NCBI GenBank assembly: GCA_016716235.1
Contig: JADJWS010000003.1
Coordinates: forward strand, 62,001 to 126,000
Direction of reading: 5' to 3'
Length of the DNA stretch: 64,000 bases
Source: Candidatus Defluviilinea gracilis
GTDB taxonomy: Bacteria; Chloroflexota; Anaerolineae; Anaerolineales; Villigracilaceae
Positions 1 to 8,611 of the stretch are shown piece after piece. Each line of letters opens with the position of its first letter. Within the stretch, counting starts at the first letter, position 1. The position numbers and the translations under genes are program-made. The notes under the pieces were generated by a model. The model had not been told where the DNA came from, ran no database searches, and was given only the letters and a program-made list of their open reading frames with translations.

Positions 1-369
1 AGGAACACCGGCGAAGTTCGAAGCAACGCCAGAGAAGGTGATCAACGCTGAGCGTAATTGTCGCGGCAAGCCGCCCACCGTAATCGAGTACGCAAGCAGG
101 AAACCAAATATCCCGCCTCCAATGGCGGTTGCCGCGCTGATTTGAATGCTCAATTTATATGCGTTGACAATTGACGGGGTTTGGAGAAGCAGGGCATAAT
201 TTTCCAGCGTAAACTGCCCCTCTTGATTGAAAAAACTCCCTTCCACAAGATACAACGAAGGGAAGATGATGAACATGATGGCAAACAAAAAAAACGGGGA
301 TACGCCCAGCCAGTTTTTGAGATTTGAAGGTTCTTTGATTTTCGGAAGGGCTATGGAAGTTTGAGCCAT
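1..369 (-). CDS. ABC transporter permease subunit (3' end beyond window)
   Basis: This is the N-terminal 123 residues of a membrane permease; the gene runs off the start of the window. It starts MAQTSIALPK at an ATG at 369. A strongly hydrophobic segment lies at about residues 24-40 (FFLFAIMFIIFPSLYLV) and a second, Gly/Ala-rich one at about 75-100. This matches the start of the inner-membrane subunit of binding-protein-dependent importers of the spermidine/iron type. It lies 86 nt downstream of a solute-binding lipoprotein gene on the same strand, so the two probably form one importer operon. The EAA loop that would confirm the family is outside the window. The substrate is unknown. Confidence 0.75.
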   Translation of the reverse strand, partial: MAQTSIALPKIKEPSNLKNWLGVSPFFLFAIMFIIFPSLYLVEGSFFNQEGQFTLENYALLLQTPSIVNAYKLSIQISAATAIGGGIFGFLLAYSITVGGLPRQLRSALITFSGVASNFAGVP

Positions 370-403
370 GTCAGAAGTCCTCAAACAATCTTCGTGCTAT
401 TGG

Positions 404-433
404 GCGAGACCCTGCCGTGCGGCAGGGTCTCGC
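404..433 (-). other. Intercistronic stem-loop between binding protein and permease genes
   Basis: A perfect 13-bp inverted repeat (404-416 with 421-433, loop of 4) lies between the binding-protein stop and the permease start. On the minus strand it has no following T tract, so it is more likely an mRNA-protecting or processing hairpin than a terminator. Such hairpins often allow excess binding protein over permease. That role is an inference. Confidence 0.55.
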
Positions 434-455
434 GTTTTTGGTGCAGAAAATTTCC

Positions 456-1646
456 TTACGGAGCGGCTTGAATGTTCGCGCCGACAGCGGCATCCCAATT
501 TCCGGTGATGAGCGCTTTGGCGGCATCCAACTGAGCAACGGTCGGGAACACTGCGCCGGATACATCAGGCAACTTGGCAAGCAAGTCGGCTGGGATCACG
601 CCGCGATCGCGCATATCTTGTTCGCGGATCGGGTGGCAGTAACCCTTCATCCAGATCGTCTGACCTTCATCTGAATAGAGGAATTCCATCCACAACTTGG
701 CGGCGTTCGGGTGCGGAGCGTAGGCGCTGATCGCTTGAACGTACACGCCGGCGAAACGACCGGAAGCGGGAATCACAACCTCAGCCTTCGGGTTGCCTTC
801 GAAGGAATCGACAGCGGCGAGGGCGTTGTAGTCCCACGTAATGCGGACAGCGGTTTCACCGGTAGCAACCAAGCCGTTATTGGCGATCAACGGGACGAGG
901 TTACCAGCGGAGTTCATCTGGGCGAAATAGTCGAGACCAGGCTGGGCGTCATCGAGCGAGCCGCCATTGGCGAGGGAAGCCGCAAAGACGGATTGAATCG
1001 CTTGATTGGAGGTGCGAGGATCGCCAGAGAGCGCGACCTGCCCGTTATATTTCGGGTCGAGCAAGTCTGCCCAATCTTGCGGGACTTCAGGCTGAACATC
1101 GGTATTCACGAGGAAGGACAACACACCGTAATAGTCGCCATACCAGTAGCCTTCGGCATCCTTGGCATCGGCAGGGATCGAATCCCACGTGGAAACTTTG
1201 TACGGCTGGATCAGTCCCTCAGCCTTGGAGGAAGGACCGAACGCAAAACCAACGTCAATGACATCGGGAGCCTGCGGACCGGGGTTATCCTTGTTCGCTT
1301 TGATGGCTTCGATCTCATCGCCGGAGCCGGCGTCTGGGTTCAATTCGTTGACTTCGAGCCCATATTTCGACTTGAAGGTCTCGATGGCTTCGCCGTAATT
1401 GCACCAGTCGTGCGGGAGCGCGATGGTGGTGAGCATACCTTCCGCTTGCGCGGCGGCGATCAAATCCGCCATCGGGTCGGCGGCGGGCGCCGCAGTTGCG
1501 GGGGCTTCGGTGGCTGGCGCCTCAGTCGCGGCAGGCGGTTCCGTTGCGGCGGGCGCTTCGGTCGCGGCGGGTCCGCATGCGGCAAGCGCAAGGCTCGCGA
1601 GAAGCAACAACGAGAATAGCTTGTACAAACTCTTTCTAGTCTTCAT
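456..1646 (-). CDS. ABC transporter substrate-binding lipoprotein
   Basis: This is a 396-residue extracytoplasmic solute-binding protein. The N-terminus is a lipoprotein signal: positive MKTRKSLYK, a hydrophobic stretch, then lipobox LAAC at about residues 21-24. A low-complexity Ala/Thr/Glu/Pro linker follows at about 27-55, typical of Chloroflexota lipoproteins. The rest resembles periplasmic binding proteins for polyamines, iron or thiamine (for example IDVGFAFGPSSK and ITWDYNALAA). An upstream in-frame start would add 13 residues, but the ATG at 1646 has a good Shine-Dalgarno (AAAGGAGAG) and places the signal peptide at the N-terminus. It is followed by the permease gene at 369. The ligand cannot be told from the sequence. 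Confidence 0.88.
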   Translation of the reverse strand: MKTRKSLYKLFSLLLLASLALAACGPAATEAPAATEPPAATEAPATEAPATAAPAADPMADLIAAAQAEGMLTTIALPHDWCNYGEAIETFKSKYGLEVNELNPDAGSGDEIEAIKANKDNPGPQAPDVIDVGFAFGPSSKAEGLIQPYKVSTWDSIPADAKDAEGYWYGDYYGVLSFLVNTDVQPEVPQDWADLLDPKYNGQVALSGDPRTSNQAIQSVFAASLANGGSLDDAQPGLDYFAQMNSAGNLVPLIANNGLVATGETAVRITWDYNALAAVDSFEGNPKAEVVIPASGRFAGVYVQAISAYAPHPNAAKLWMEFLYSDEGQTIWMKGYCHPIREQDMRDRGVIPADLLAKLPDVSGAVFPTVAQLDAAKALITGNWDAAVGANIQAAP

Positions 1647-1704
1647 TCTCTCTCCTTTGAGATACATTGACTTGTGGAGAGCCACATGCTCTCCATCGTT
1701 TTCG

Positions 1705-1710
1705 ATTATA
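1705..1710 (-). promoter_or_regulatory. Candidate -10 box for the ABC importer genes
   Basis: The minus strand reads TATAAT here, 59 nt upstream of the binding-protein start. No good -35 hexamer is seen at 16-18 nt, so the promoter may need an activator. Support is only the consensus match in a short intergenic gap. Confidence 0.4.
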
Positions 1711-1753
1711 TACTGAACATTTCAAACACGGTTAATCATTTGTAAAGACCACT

Positions 1754-2506
1754 TTAACGGGCGACTTCCTCCACCTCCTCATACCAGCGCACGCGCGTGC
1801 CGACTTTATCTCGCATCTTCCATTGGATGGACTTCGGCATGGAGTCGAACACCTGCAGGATTTCGCCAATCCGCTTCTTAATCTGACTTCGTTCTGATTC
1901 AGCCAGCGCAAGCGACTCCTCGCTTACGGTTTCTTCGACACGCTTCAAGTTGATCGCGGTAGTTTTGTACAAGCCCCAATCGGCGCCGCACAACAACTCA
2001 AGACGCCGAAGGTTGATGCAATTCTCATCGCTTGAACCAGTTTCCACGTAGAGAAGAAGCGAAGCGATATCCAGCGCGTCTTTGCGGTTCAGATCCGCGA
2101 TCTGCGCTTTCGTCAGCAACAATTCCGCGGGCGGGATCGTGACCGGATGAAGATGGAGTCTATCTTCGAGGGGAATCTTGTGACACATCACAAACGTGCC
2201 GACGAAAACATCCACCTTCATCTCGGAGTCGTTGTGAAAATAGATCTGCCGCTGGTCGCCGTTCAGCAAATTAAATTTTTTGTGCGGGGAATATCCAGCC
2301 TGCTCCATAAATTCTTGAAACTCGCGGCGCCGCTTCGCCTCAACGATCAGGTCGAGGTCGCCAAAATCGCGCGTGAATATCGGATGTTCCGCTGTGTGAT
2401 GCGCCTTCACTGCCAGCCCGCCAAGCGCGCGCAAAAGGATGGACTGCTCGCCGGCAGCGGCGATCAACCGATTCATTTCAATATAGGCGTCTGGCTGAAA
2501 AGGCAC
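1754..2506 (-). CDS. Nucleotidyltransferase-fold protein, AbiEii-like
   Basis: This 250-residue protein has the signature of minimal nucleotidyltransferases: an ALGGLAVKAH glycine loop (about residues 27-36) followed by RDFGDLDLIV (about 46-55), where the two Asp would bind metal. Proteins of this type include AbiEii-like toxins and other substrate nucleotidyltransferases. No cognate antitoxin gene is adjacent: the neighbours are an ABC importer and an APC permease. The C-terminal third (LRRLELLCGADWGLYKTTAI) is probably helical. It may be a stand-alone accessory gene; the substrate and toxic role are unknown. Confidence 0.7.
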   Translation of the reverse strand: MPFQPDAYIEMNRLIAAAGEQSILLRALGGLAVKAHHTAEHPIFTRDFGDLDLIVEAKRRREFQEFMEQAGYSPHKKFNLLNGDQRQIYFHNDSEMKVDVFVGTFVMCHKIPLEDRLHLHPVTIPPAELLLTKAQIADLNRKDALDIASLLLYVETGSSDENCINLRRLELLCGADWGLYKTTAINLKRVEETVSEESLALAESERSQIKKRIGEILQVFDSMPKSIQWKMRDKVGTRVRWYEEVEEVAR

Positions 2507-2526
2507 GAAGCGATTCTACCAATAAA

Positions 2527-2562
2527 TGACCCTAAAGGATTATCCGGAATCCTTTAGGGTCA
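2527..2562 (-). terminator. Rho-independent terminator after the APC permease gene
   Basis: A perfect 15-bp inverted repeat (2527-2541 with 2548-2562, 6-nt loop) sits 21 nt past the permease stop. On the minus strand it is followed by TTTATT. It also lies just upstream of the nucleotidyltransferase start and separates the two units. Confidence 0.65.
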
Positions 2563-2583
2563 GAACTAGAAATTTTGAAGCGG

Positions 2584-4230
2584 CTACTCGGCAGGGATTT
2601 CAGCCTGCACTTTATCGAGGTCGATGCCCTCGCCCTTGCGCCGGGCTTTGAAGCCGTAGTAAATCGCCGCGGCGGATACATAACACGCGCCGAGGAAAAT
2701 GATCGAGTTAGTGTTCTTGAAACTGATTCCATACAAGCCCGCGCCTTCGCCACCTGAGTTCAACCAGGGGTCGAACATCCATTCGATCAACAGGAAGCCA
2801 AGGAAGCCGGCAAAGATCACGCCCGCAACGGTGATGAGCGGGATGCCAGCCACTTTCATTTGGGCAATTGGCGAGGCTTCGAAGAGCGCTTTCTTTTTGT
2901 ACGGCAGAACGATTGCGGCAATGGCTGTGCCAAAGTACATAATGGCAATGCCTTGCGTGGCGGCAAGCGTGATGGAGCGGAAGCCTGCCACGTTATAAGC
3001 ATACAACGCGGCAACAACGATGGCTGGCAGGATCATGTACAACATCGCATTCACCGGCGTGCCGTTCTTGTTCAACTCTGCGGCTTTTTCCGGGAGCAGG
3101 CGGTCAAACGCGGCGGCGAAGATCACGCGGGTCGAGGAGAGGAACAACGTCCCTGCCCAGCCGAACCACCACGTGCTCATCAACAACAGCACGACGATCT
3201 GCACGAGGCGATTGTCAGTGAGGAAGACCGCCAGCATCGCGGGGTTGGGCCAGACCGGAAGCGGAGGCGCTTCGGTTACGTAACCCCACGCGTAATTCCA
3301 CCAAGCGGCGTTCGCTTGCACGTAGAAATCCCAGCCGATGGTTTTGGCAACGCCGAGGAAGAACACAATTCCCAACGCGGTGGTGATGACAAGCGCCCAA
3401 GCCATGCCGGCAAAGTTCCGTTTGTAATCGGTCGCGCCACGCACTTCACCATACAATGTCGCGCCCCAGTTGGGCCACAAGTTGAAGAAAACCAGATACG
3501 GGAGAGTCAGCATGATGAGTCCGAACGAGCCGCCCGTCAACGGGGTTGAAGCGAACGCGTCCACGCCGGCTTGGGCGGTCGCATCGTAGAGTTCGCCCTG
3601 CGTGCCAAAGTACGCGGCAGAGTTGGAAGCGAGTCCCGCTTTGAACGCATCCGGCGAACCGGTGAACAGCAAAACGATGACGATCAGCAATCCGAGCATG
3701 CCCGCGTAGAACGAATACTTCTGGACGCGCGCGTAGTTCTTCATCCCAAGGAAGATAACCAACGCCACAAACCCGAGGGTCAGCAAGGAACACACAAACA
3801 GGGCGTTTCCCTGCCCCGCGAACCACACCGCGGCAGACTGCAAACCGAACGCGCCAAGCAACGGGGTTAGCACGATCTGGCGGAGCATATCGCCGTAGAT
3901 GGGAGTCCACAACCAAAGCGTGAACCACCAACCCGTGATGGAGAGGATGAAGCCGATGCCGCCGCCGAAGATGCGCGTCTGCCAGACGTAATCGCCGCCC
4001 GAGCGGGGCATCACGGCGATCAATGAGGCGTACACAATCACCTCAAAGATGATGAACGCCGCGCTGATGAGCAACGCGGGGATCATGCCTCCGCCGAAAT
4101 AATACATCTGGCTGAAACTGTAGAACCCCAACGTCACCAGATTGATCGAAAAGAACGCGTAGATGAACGCGTCCATGACCGACCATGAACGTACCATGCC
4201 GGTCGCCTTGCGGACAAATAAGTTGCTCAT
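2584..4230 (-). CDS. APC-family amino acid permease
   Basis: This 548-residue integral membrane transporter has about 12-14 predicted hydrophobic helices. The first helix region (VMDAFIYAFFSINLVTLGFY) and MPRSGGDYVWQTRIFG at about residue 75-90 are typical of amino acid/polyamine/organocation (APC) permeases, where the PRSGGDY segment in helix 2 contributes to substrate binding. A charged tail (ARRKGEGIDLDKVQAEIPAE) ends the protein. The start ATG at 4230 has a strong Shine-Dalgarno (AGAGGAGAT). It appears to be monocistronic, with its own terminator. The substrate is probably an amino acid or amine but cannot be named. Confidence 0.88.
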   Translation of the reverse strand: MSNLFVRKATGMVRSWSVMDAFIYAFFSINLVTLGFYSFSQMYYFGGGMIPALLISAAFIIFEVIVYASLIAVMPRSGGDYVWQTRIFGGGIGFILSITGWWFTLWLWTPIYGDMLRQIVLTPLLGAFGLQSAAVWFAGQGNALFVCSLLTLGFVALVIFLGMKNYARVQKYSFYAGMLGLLIVIVLLFTGSPDAFKAGLASNSAAYFGTQGELYDATAQAGVDAFASTPLTGGSFGLIMLTLPYLVFFNLWPNWGATLYGEVRGATDYKRNFAGMAWALVITTALGIVFFLGVAKTIGWDFYVQANAAWWNYAWGYVTEAPPLPVWPNPAMLAVFLTDNRLVQIVVLLLMSTWWFGWAGTLFLSSTRVIFAAAFDRLLPEKAAELNKNGTPVNAMLYMILPAIVVAALYAYNVAGFRSITLAATQGIAIMYFGTAIAAIVLPYKKKALFEASPIAQMKVAGIPLITVAGVIFAGFLGFLLIEWMFDPWLNSGGEGAGLYGISFKNTNSIIFLGACYVSAAAIYYGFKARRKGEGIDLDKVQAEIPAE

Positions 4231-4340
4231 TTCACATCTCCTCTATTGAATTGAGTCGTACCGCAAAATTCATTTTGCGAGTACCCGGCGGGAGAAACCT
4301 GCCATGCCGTCGGCTACTGTACATAACACAAAACCCGAGC

Positions 4341-4474
4341 GAGAGTTATCCTGATGTCAGCACGTAATCATATTGCTCCCTGCGCCGTCCCGGCGCAGGA
4401 ATTCCCTTACAAACGCCGCCGAGGACGGCGGCTGAAGCAAGTTACAGAGAGTTATCCTGATGTCAGCACGTAAT
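4341..4474. repeat. 28-bp direct repeat bracketing a 78-bp hairpin insert
   Basis: Identical 28-mers lie at 4341-4368 and 4447-4474. The second copy holds the last codons and stop of the metallophosphoesterase gene. Between them are two GC-rich hairpins (4380-4398 and 4415-4432). The layout fits insertion of a small hairpin element with duplication of the gene's 3' end, which left the reading frame intact. Confidence 0.7.
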
Positions 4475-5393
4475 TTTCGATCTTATCCTTGCCCAGTTTC
4501 ACAATTGCCCCCAACAGAGTCCCCTGTTCGTACATCGAGCCGGGGTTGATGCACAACGTCTTGCCCACTTTCATCGCCCCGCGCCCTTCGTGGATGTGCC
4601 CATGCAAGCCGAGAAGCGGCTCATATTTTTCGATGGCTTCGCGCAGAGCCGTCGAACCGACCGGCTTCAAAGCCTGACCCGCCAGCACGGGACGCAAATC
4701 CTTATCTAGTTCGGGAGCCTCGTCCAGTCCAGACCGATACGGCGGCACGTGGACGTTGAACACCGCGTTCTTCGGATTCTTCAACTTGGAGATCATCGCT
4801 TCATACCGGACCTTGAGCTGGTCCTCCCCCTCTTCCCGGTGCGTATCCCACGGAGTTCGGTTGCTCCAACCGGAGGCGATCATCTCGTGATGTTCATCCA
4901 ACTGCGTCACCTGCCCCTCGACCAACAATACCCGCTTCGACGCGCGGATGACATCGTCCACTTCATCCATATCGTCGTTGCCCGGCGAGCAATAGACTTT
5001 CATATCCGTGCCGCCCAATTTTTTCTCGGCAATGTCCATCCACTGTTGGACGACTTTCAACACCTCGGCATTGAAAATTTCCGAAACGCGATTCGGATCC
5101 TTTTCCAATTCCGCCATCTCATCGGGATTCGTCAAATACGGATAATAGCCGCGACTGCGCACGCGCTTCTTCATTTCGGCGAGTTCGTCCGCATTGGTAA
5201 TTGGAAATTCCTGTTCGAGCAAAGTGACTTTGTAATTCTCCCCGCCCTGATGAATAAACGGCACGACCGCTTTTCCGGTCATATCGCCCCCAAGGATCAG
5301 CACATCCACTTCATAAAATTTCCCCGCGTTCAAAAACTTGTTCCAGCAAATATCCGAACCATGAATGTCTGTCGCAAAAAACAGTTTGGTCAC
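4452..5393 (-). CDS. Calcineurin-like metallophosphoesterase
   Basis: This 313-residue protein carries the ordered metal-binding motifs of the calcineurin-like phosphoesterase fold: FATDIHGS (residues 6-13), LGGDMTGK (about 34-41), GNDDMD (about 138-143) and LHGHIHEGRG (about 259-268). Each supplies Asp/His/Asn ligands for two metal ions. No signal peptide is seen, so it should act in the cytoplasm. It has no operon partners: the flanking genes are the APC permease and asnS, both separated by repeat-filled gaps. The C-terminus overlaps a 28-bp duplicated sequence. The substrate could be a phosphoprotein, a cyclic nucleotide or something else. Confidence 0.85.
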   Translation of the reverse strand: MTKLFFATDIHGSDICWNKFLNAGKFYEVDVLILGGDMTGKAVVPFIHQGGENYKVTLLEQEFPITNADELAEMKKRVRSRGYYPYLTNPDEMAELEKDPNRVSEIFNAEVLKVVQQWMDIAEKKLGGTDMKVYCSPGNDDMDEVDDVIRASKRVLLVEGQVTQLDEHHEMIASGWSNRTPWDTHREEGEDQLKVRYEAMISKLKNPKNAVFNVHVPPYRSGLDEAPELDKDLRPVLAGQALKPVGSTALREAIEKYEPLLGLHGHIHEGRGAMKVGKTLCINPGSMYEQGTLLGAIVKLGKDKIENYVLTSG

Positions 5394-5460
5394 GGTGGTT
5401 TCCTCCGCAAGGGATTTGGATTGACTTCGTTATTGTGCTGTCGTTGATTATATATCCTTA

Positions 5461-5600
5461 GCCACAGAGTTCACAGAGATCACTGAGATCAATTCTCAAA
5501 TTCTCTTTAGACACGGAAGCCACAGATTTCACTGATTTTCACGGAAAAGAACTTTAAATTCTACGTGTTTTCCGTGAAACTTGTGCTGAGCCTGTCGAAG
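5461..5600. repeat. Intergenic palindrome-like repeat of CCACAGAG/CACGGAA words
   Basis: The gap between asnS and the phosphoesterase gene is made of phased short words (CCACAGAG, TTCACAGAG, CACGGAAAA) with a partner TTTTCCGTG downstream, giving an imperfect foldback. It resembles the elements at 46067 and 53556. No gene was seen. Confidence 0.5.
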
Positions 5601-5648
5601 TATCCGTGTACAAAAAAAAACGAGGATACAGACTCAAGCAATACTCTC

Positions 5649-6992
5649 TTACGGATACACCCTCTTGATCGTCCTCGGGAACGGAATCGCTTCGCGGATG
5701 TGTTCGATTCCGCACAGCCATGCGACGACTCGTTCCACTCCCATACCGAATCCTGAATGCGGAACGGAGCCATACTTGCGAAGTTCGAGGTACCACTTGA
5801 ACGCTTCTTCGGGTAATCCTTCTTTATGAATTCGCGCCAGCAACGCGTCGTGACTCGACATGCGTTCCGAGCCGCCGCAGATTTCGCCGTAGCCTTCGGG
5901 CGCGAGCAAATCTACAGACTTGCAGACTTCGGGGCGACCTGGCCATGGCTCCATGTAAAACGCCTTGACCGCGCTGGGGTAGCCATAGACAAATAGTGGC
6001 TTGTCGTGAAGTTTCGTCAACTCGGTTTCGTGCGGAGCGCCGAAATCCATGCCCCATTCGAATTTGAGAAGTTCCTTCTTTTCAGGGTCGGTTTCTTTTT
6101 CGTACAGGTCAATGAGATATTTCGCCGCGTCGTCATACGACATGCGCGGGAATGTGCCAGTGACGTTTTCCAGTTTGGTCACATCGCGCTCAAGGAATTT
6201 CAATTCGGCGGCGCACTCGCGCAACACAGTTTGGACGATGTGTTTAATGAGTCCCTCTTCCACGTCCATCAAGCCGTCCAAGTCGCAGAAAGCGATCTCG
6301 GGTTCGAGCATCCAAAACTCGGTGAGGTGACGACGCGTCTTCGATTTCTCCGCGCGGAAGGTGGGACCGAAGCAGTAGACTTTCCCGAAGGCGAAGATGT
6401 TGGCTTCGTTGTACAGTTGACCCGTCTGCGCGAGGTAGGCTTTACCCTCGTCGAAGTATTCGGTCTCGAAGAGAGTCGTTGTCCCTTCGGCGGCGGCGGG
6501 AGTGAGGATGGGCGTGCTCATTTCGAGGAAGCCGTTCGTGTCGAGCCATTCGCGCGTCGCCGCCATGACGGTACTGCGCACTTTCAGTATCGCCCACTGA
6601 CTTTGCATCCGTATCCACAAGTGACGATGATCGAGCGCGAAGTCGGGACCGTGATCCTTGAGCGACATCGGGTAATCCAAGCCCGCCTCTTGCACGATCT
6701 CGATCTGCTTCACGCCGAGTTCATATCCGCCAGGGATTCCAGGCGCGCGCTTATCCTCCCGCACCGCGCCTGTGACGATCACCGACGACTCTTGCGGCAA
6801 ACGCATGACCTTGTCGAACACTTCGGGTTCAAGGTCGCCTTTGAACGCGACGCATTGCACAAAGCCCGAGCCATCGCGGACGAGTAAAAAGCATAACTTG
6901 CCCTTGTCCGTGCGGTTGTAGACCCAGCCTTTGATGGTTATTTCTTGTCCAATATATTTTGAAATTTGCGAAACGCTGATTTGTTCAGCCAT
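5649..6992 (-). CDS. asnS: Asparaginyl-tRNA synthetase
   Basis: This enzyme charges tRNA(Asn) with asparagine using ATP. The 447-residue length fits bacterial AsnRS. An N-terminal OB-fold anticodon-binding domain (about residues 1-110) is followed by a class II catalytic core with motif 2 around FRAEKSKTRRHLTEFWMLEPE (about 212-232) and motif 3 GFGMGVERVVAWLCG (about 420-434). The Shine-Dalgarno AAGGA precedes the ATG at 6992. It coexists with an AspRS/GatCAB cluster 2 kb away, so the cell may have two routes to Asn-tRNA(Asn). No Asn-rich leader peptide is visible upstream, in contrast to aspS. Confidence 0.95.
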   Translation of the reverse strand: MAEQISVSQISKYIGQEITIKGWVYNRTDKGKLCFLLVRDGSGFVQCVAFKGDLEPEVFDKVMRLPQESSVIVTGAVREDKRAPGIPGGYELGVKQIEIVQEAGLDYPMSLKDHGPDFALDHRHLWIRMQSQWAILKVRSTVMAATREWLDTNGFLEMSTPILTPAAAEGTTTLFETEYFDEGKAYLAQTGQLYNEANIFAFGKVYCFGPTFRAEKSKTRRHLTEFWMLEPEIAFCDLDGLMDVEEGLIKHIVQTVLRECAAELKFLERDVTKLENVTGTFPRMSYDDAAKYLIDLYEKETDPEKKELLKFEWGMDFGAPHETELTKLHDKPLFVYGYPSAVKAFYMEPWPGRPEVCKSVDLLAPEGYGEICGGSERMSSHDALLARIHKEGLPEEAFKWYLELRKYGSVPHSGFGMGVERVVAWLCGIEHIREAIPFPRTIKRVYP

Positions 6993-7023
6993 GTAGGGGA
7001 TCCTTTATTTAGTGGTTGCGCCG

Positions 7024-7029
7024 ATTATA
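7024..7029 (-). promoter_or_regulatory. Candidate -10 box for asnS
   Basis: The minus strand reads TATAAT here, about 32 nt upstream of the asnS start codon, with a Shine-Dalgarno between. The -35 match is weak. Confidence 0.4.
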
Positions 7030-7073
7030 GCAGATGGCATAAACTCCTACCTTGTCGGCGCATACATAAACAG

Positions 7074-7250
7074 GATGGCTGAAACCTCCAAGAAGTGTTT
7101 CCGCCTCACGGATGCGTATGGCGTGGAAATTGACGCGGGTCAGATTCACATTCTGATTTTGACAATCGTTGCCCCATTGACATGATGGCGCATGGCGATC
7201 AAAAGATGAAAAAGAAGGTAGAAAAACAAAAAAATAGACAAGAGACTCAA
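7074..7250 (+). pseudogene. Relic of a LURP-one-related protein C-terminus
   Basis: The plus strand encodes FRLTDAYGVEIDAGQ, then after a one-base frame change IDMMAHGDQ. Together these resemble the C-terminal end of LURP-one-related (scramblase-like) proteins, which commonly end with a TYGVE...AIDMMAHGD pattern. There is no N-terminal part and the frame is broken, so this is a degraded fragment. The family match is from memory and could be wrong. Confidence 0.4.
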
Positions 7251-7267
7251 AAGGAGACTCTTTGTCT
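7222..7267 (-). terminator. Probable terminator of the 7310-8017 gene
   Basis: An imperfect hairpin (7236-7267) on the minus strand follows the stop codon by 43 nt and runs into a tract of seven T residues. Confidence 0.5.
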
Positions 7268-7309
7268 TAGAAAGTTACTTCTTTTGCTATAGTTGATATC
7301 ATGTTCTGG

Positions 7310-8017
7310 CTACCGATCGTCCAGTGATAGTATCTGGAGTCCATAATAGTCTATTCTGGGGGATGCTGCGATCGCAAAGCCTCCGTGTCCCAAATCAGAA
7401 TTAAGTATCATCTCATCATCGTTTATTGAATCTTCGTTTATAACAACGGAAACAACAAGATCTTCAATAACCAATCTTATATGATTGGTTCCTCCCCTTG
7501 AAAGATTAAGGTTATTAATAGTTCCATCGTAGAGTTTAGTAAGTCCTTTTTCAGGAGTAGTTGAATATAAACTCCAAGTGCCACAATTACATATTGTCAA
7601 ATAATTGTTGTTTATTCCTATTTTATCCCTAAAATAAATACTATAACTCCAGGTATCTGTATTACTCGGATTAACAAATACGACAGATAATATGAAATTA
7701 TGAATTTGTAGATTAGGAGAGTTTGGTCGAAAAATAAAGGAATTCGATTCATCTAAAGATCCATTCTGCGGTCCAAAAATTATTTCGGGTTCCTTTGTGG
7801 GTGTCATTGACGGTAGTGGGTGCGGTGTTTCAGTCGGTGTGCTGGGTATGGCAATTGCAGATGTCGAATGTGATGTTGGAAGAGCAGGGTGATCTTGAGG
7901 TGTGTTTCCGAACACTGATATAAGAGTGACGACAATAGTTCCAACAACCGTGATTAATGCCACAATAATCGTTGGGTCAATCTTCTTTTTCCCTTTAGTG
8001 GTTCTTGTTTTTCTCAT
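7310..8017 (-). CDS. Membrane-anchored protein with probable concanavalin-like extracellular domain
   Basis: This 235-residue protein has a basic N-terminus (RKTRTTKGKKK), one membrane helix at about residues 14-34 (IIVALITVVGTIVVTLISVF), a Ser/Thr/Pro linker (about 38-72) and an outward-facing domain of about 155 residues. That domain has WSYSIYFRDK and repeated beta-strand-like segments. It resembles the Chloroflexota LamG/DUF1080-like modules that follow such linkers, but no catalytic residues are evident. Its base composition is clearly more AT-rich than its neighbours, which suggests transfer. It lies next to a relic and the gatB-end cassette, in an accessory patch. Function is unknown. 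Confidence 0.65.
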   Translation of the reverse strand: MRKTRTTKGKKKIDPTIIVALITVVGTIVVTLISVFGNTPQDHPALPTSHSTSAIAIPSTPTETPHPLPSMTPTKEPEIIFGPQNGSLDESNSFIFRPNSPNLQIHNFILSVVFVNPSNTDTWSYSIYFRDKIGINNNYLTICNCGTWSLYSTTPEKGLTKLYDGTINNLNLSRGGTNHIRLVIEDLVVSVVINEDSINDDEMILNSDLGHGGFAIAASPRIDYYGLQILSLDDR

Positions 8018-8110
8018 GATGATTCCTCGAGGAAGTAGATAAAAGGTGATGTCATTTAGTAAGTAGCGCGCTCACCGTGTGTTGATTTTACAACAAAAGG
8101 AGAACTACTT

Positions 8111-8254
8111 CTTCCTCTCCCCCTACCCCTTCACCAGCAACTCCCTCGTCACATTCGGGTCTGCCTTGCCCTTGGTCGCCCTCGCTACTTGACCCACAAA
8201 CCACTGCAGGAGAGTCTCTTTGCCCGCGAGATATTTCTCCACTTTGGTGAGATG
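8111..8254 (-). pseudogene. Second, detached copy of the gatB 3' end
   Basis: Read on the minus strand this stretch gives VEKYLAGKETLLQWFVGQ and onwards, matching almost every residue of the last ~45 codons of the intact gatB (9160-9300). A TAG now interrupts the last few codons. The two DNA copies differ at many positions, nearly all synonymous (for example cag/caa, ttt/ttc, gcg/gcc). This copy therefore derives from a functional gatB of a related lineage and not from recent local duplication. It begins right where the 8255-8611 gene ends, so it marks the far boundary of an inserted cassette. Confidence 0.85.
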
Positions 8255-8611
8255 TTAGGCGAACGCAAGAAAATGCGGAGGCGCGTAGAGCAGACGTTTC
8301 CGCATGGGTTCAGGAGATTGAGTTTCGCAGAGCGTTCGCAGGCGCTTCATCGTTGCCGCCGATTCGAGTAGGAAGAACGGCTCTTTCAACGCGCCGATCT
8401 CTTTTGTCCATGAAGGCGGTTGTTGATTGCTTCGTTGGGCAAGCAATTCTGTTAAAGCCGCGCTGACGGTCAATAAGCGCTGGTCTGTGGTGGATGGTCG
8501 AGGAAGAGCGCTAAAGTCCGTATTGGAGCGAGTCAAGTCTTGAACGAGACTGCGTAATTTGAGATGGTCTCGTTCAAGCGCGGCTTGGGCAAGTTGTTCA
8601 ATCTGTTCCAT
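8255..8611 (-). CDS. Partner protein of DUF6036 nucleotidyltransferase
   Basis: This 118-residue soluble protein (MEQIEQLAQAALERDHLKLR..., ending in an RLLYAPPHFLAFA tail) is the kind of small protein seen next to DUF6036-type nucleotidyltransferases in Chloroflexota and Actinobacteria, as far as I recall. Its start overlaps the end of the nucleotidyltransferase gene by 14 nt, so the two are translationally coupled. The N-terminal half is probably helical. The pair looks like a two-gene toxin-antitoxin or defence module by layout only. The gene ends exactly at the junction with a duplicated gatB fragment. Which of the two, if either, is a toxin is unknown. Confidence 0.6.
   Translation of the reverse strand: MEQIEQLAQAALERDHLKLRSLVQDLTRSNTDFSALPRPSTTDQRLLTVSAALTELLAQRSNQQPPSWTKEIGALKEPFFLLESAATMKRLRTLCETQSPEPMRKRLLYAPPHFLAFA

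Noticed and set aside
711..1619. A 302-codon plus-strand frame opposite the solute-binding protein
   Set aside because: It is a shadow of the lipoprotein gene; the C-terminus is low-complexity Arg/Gly.
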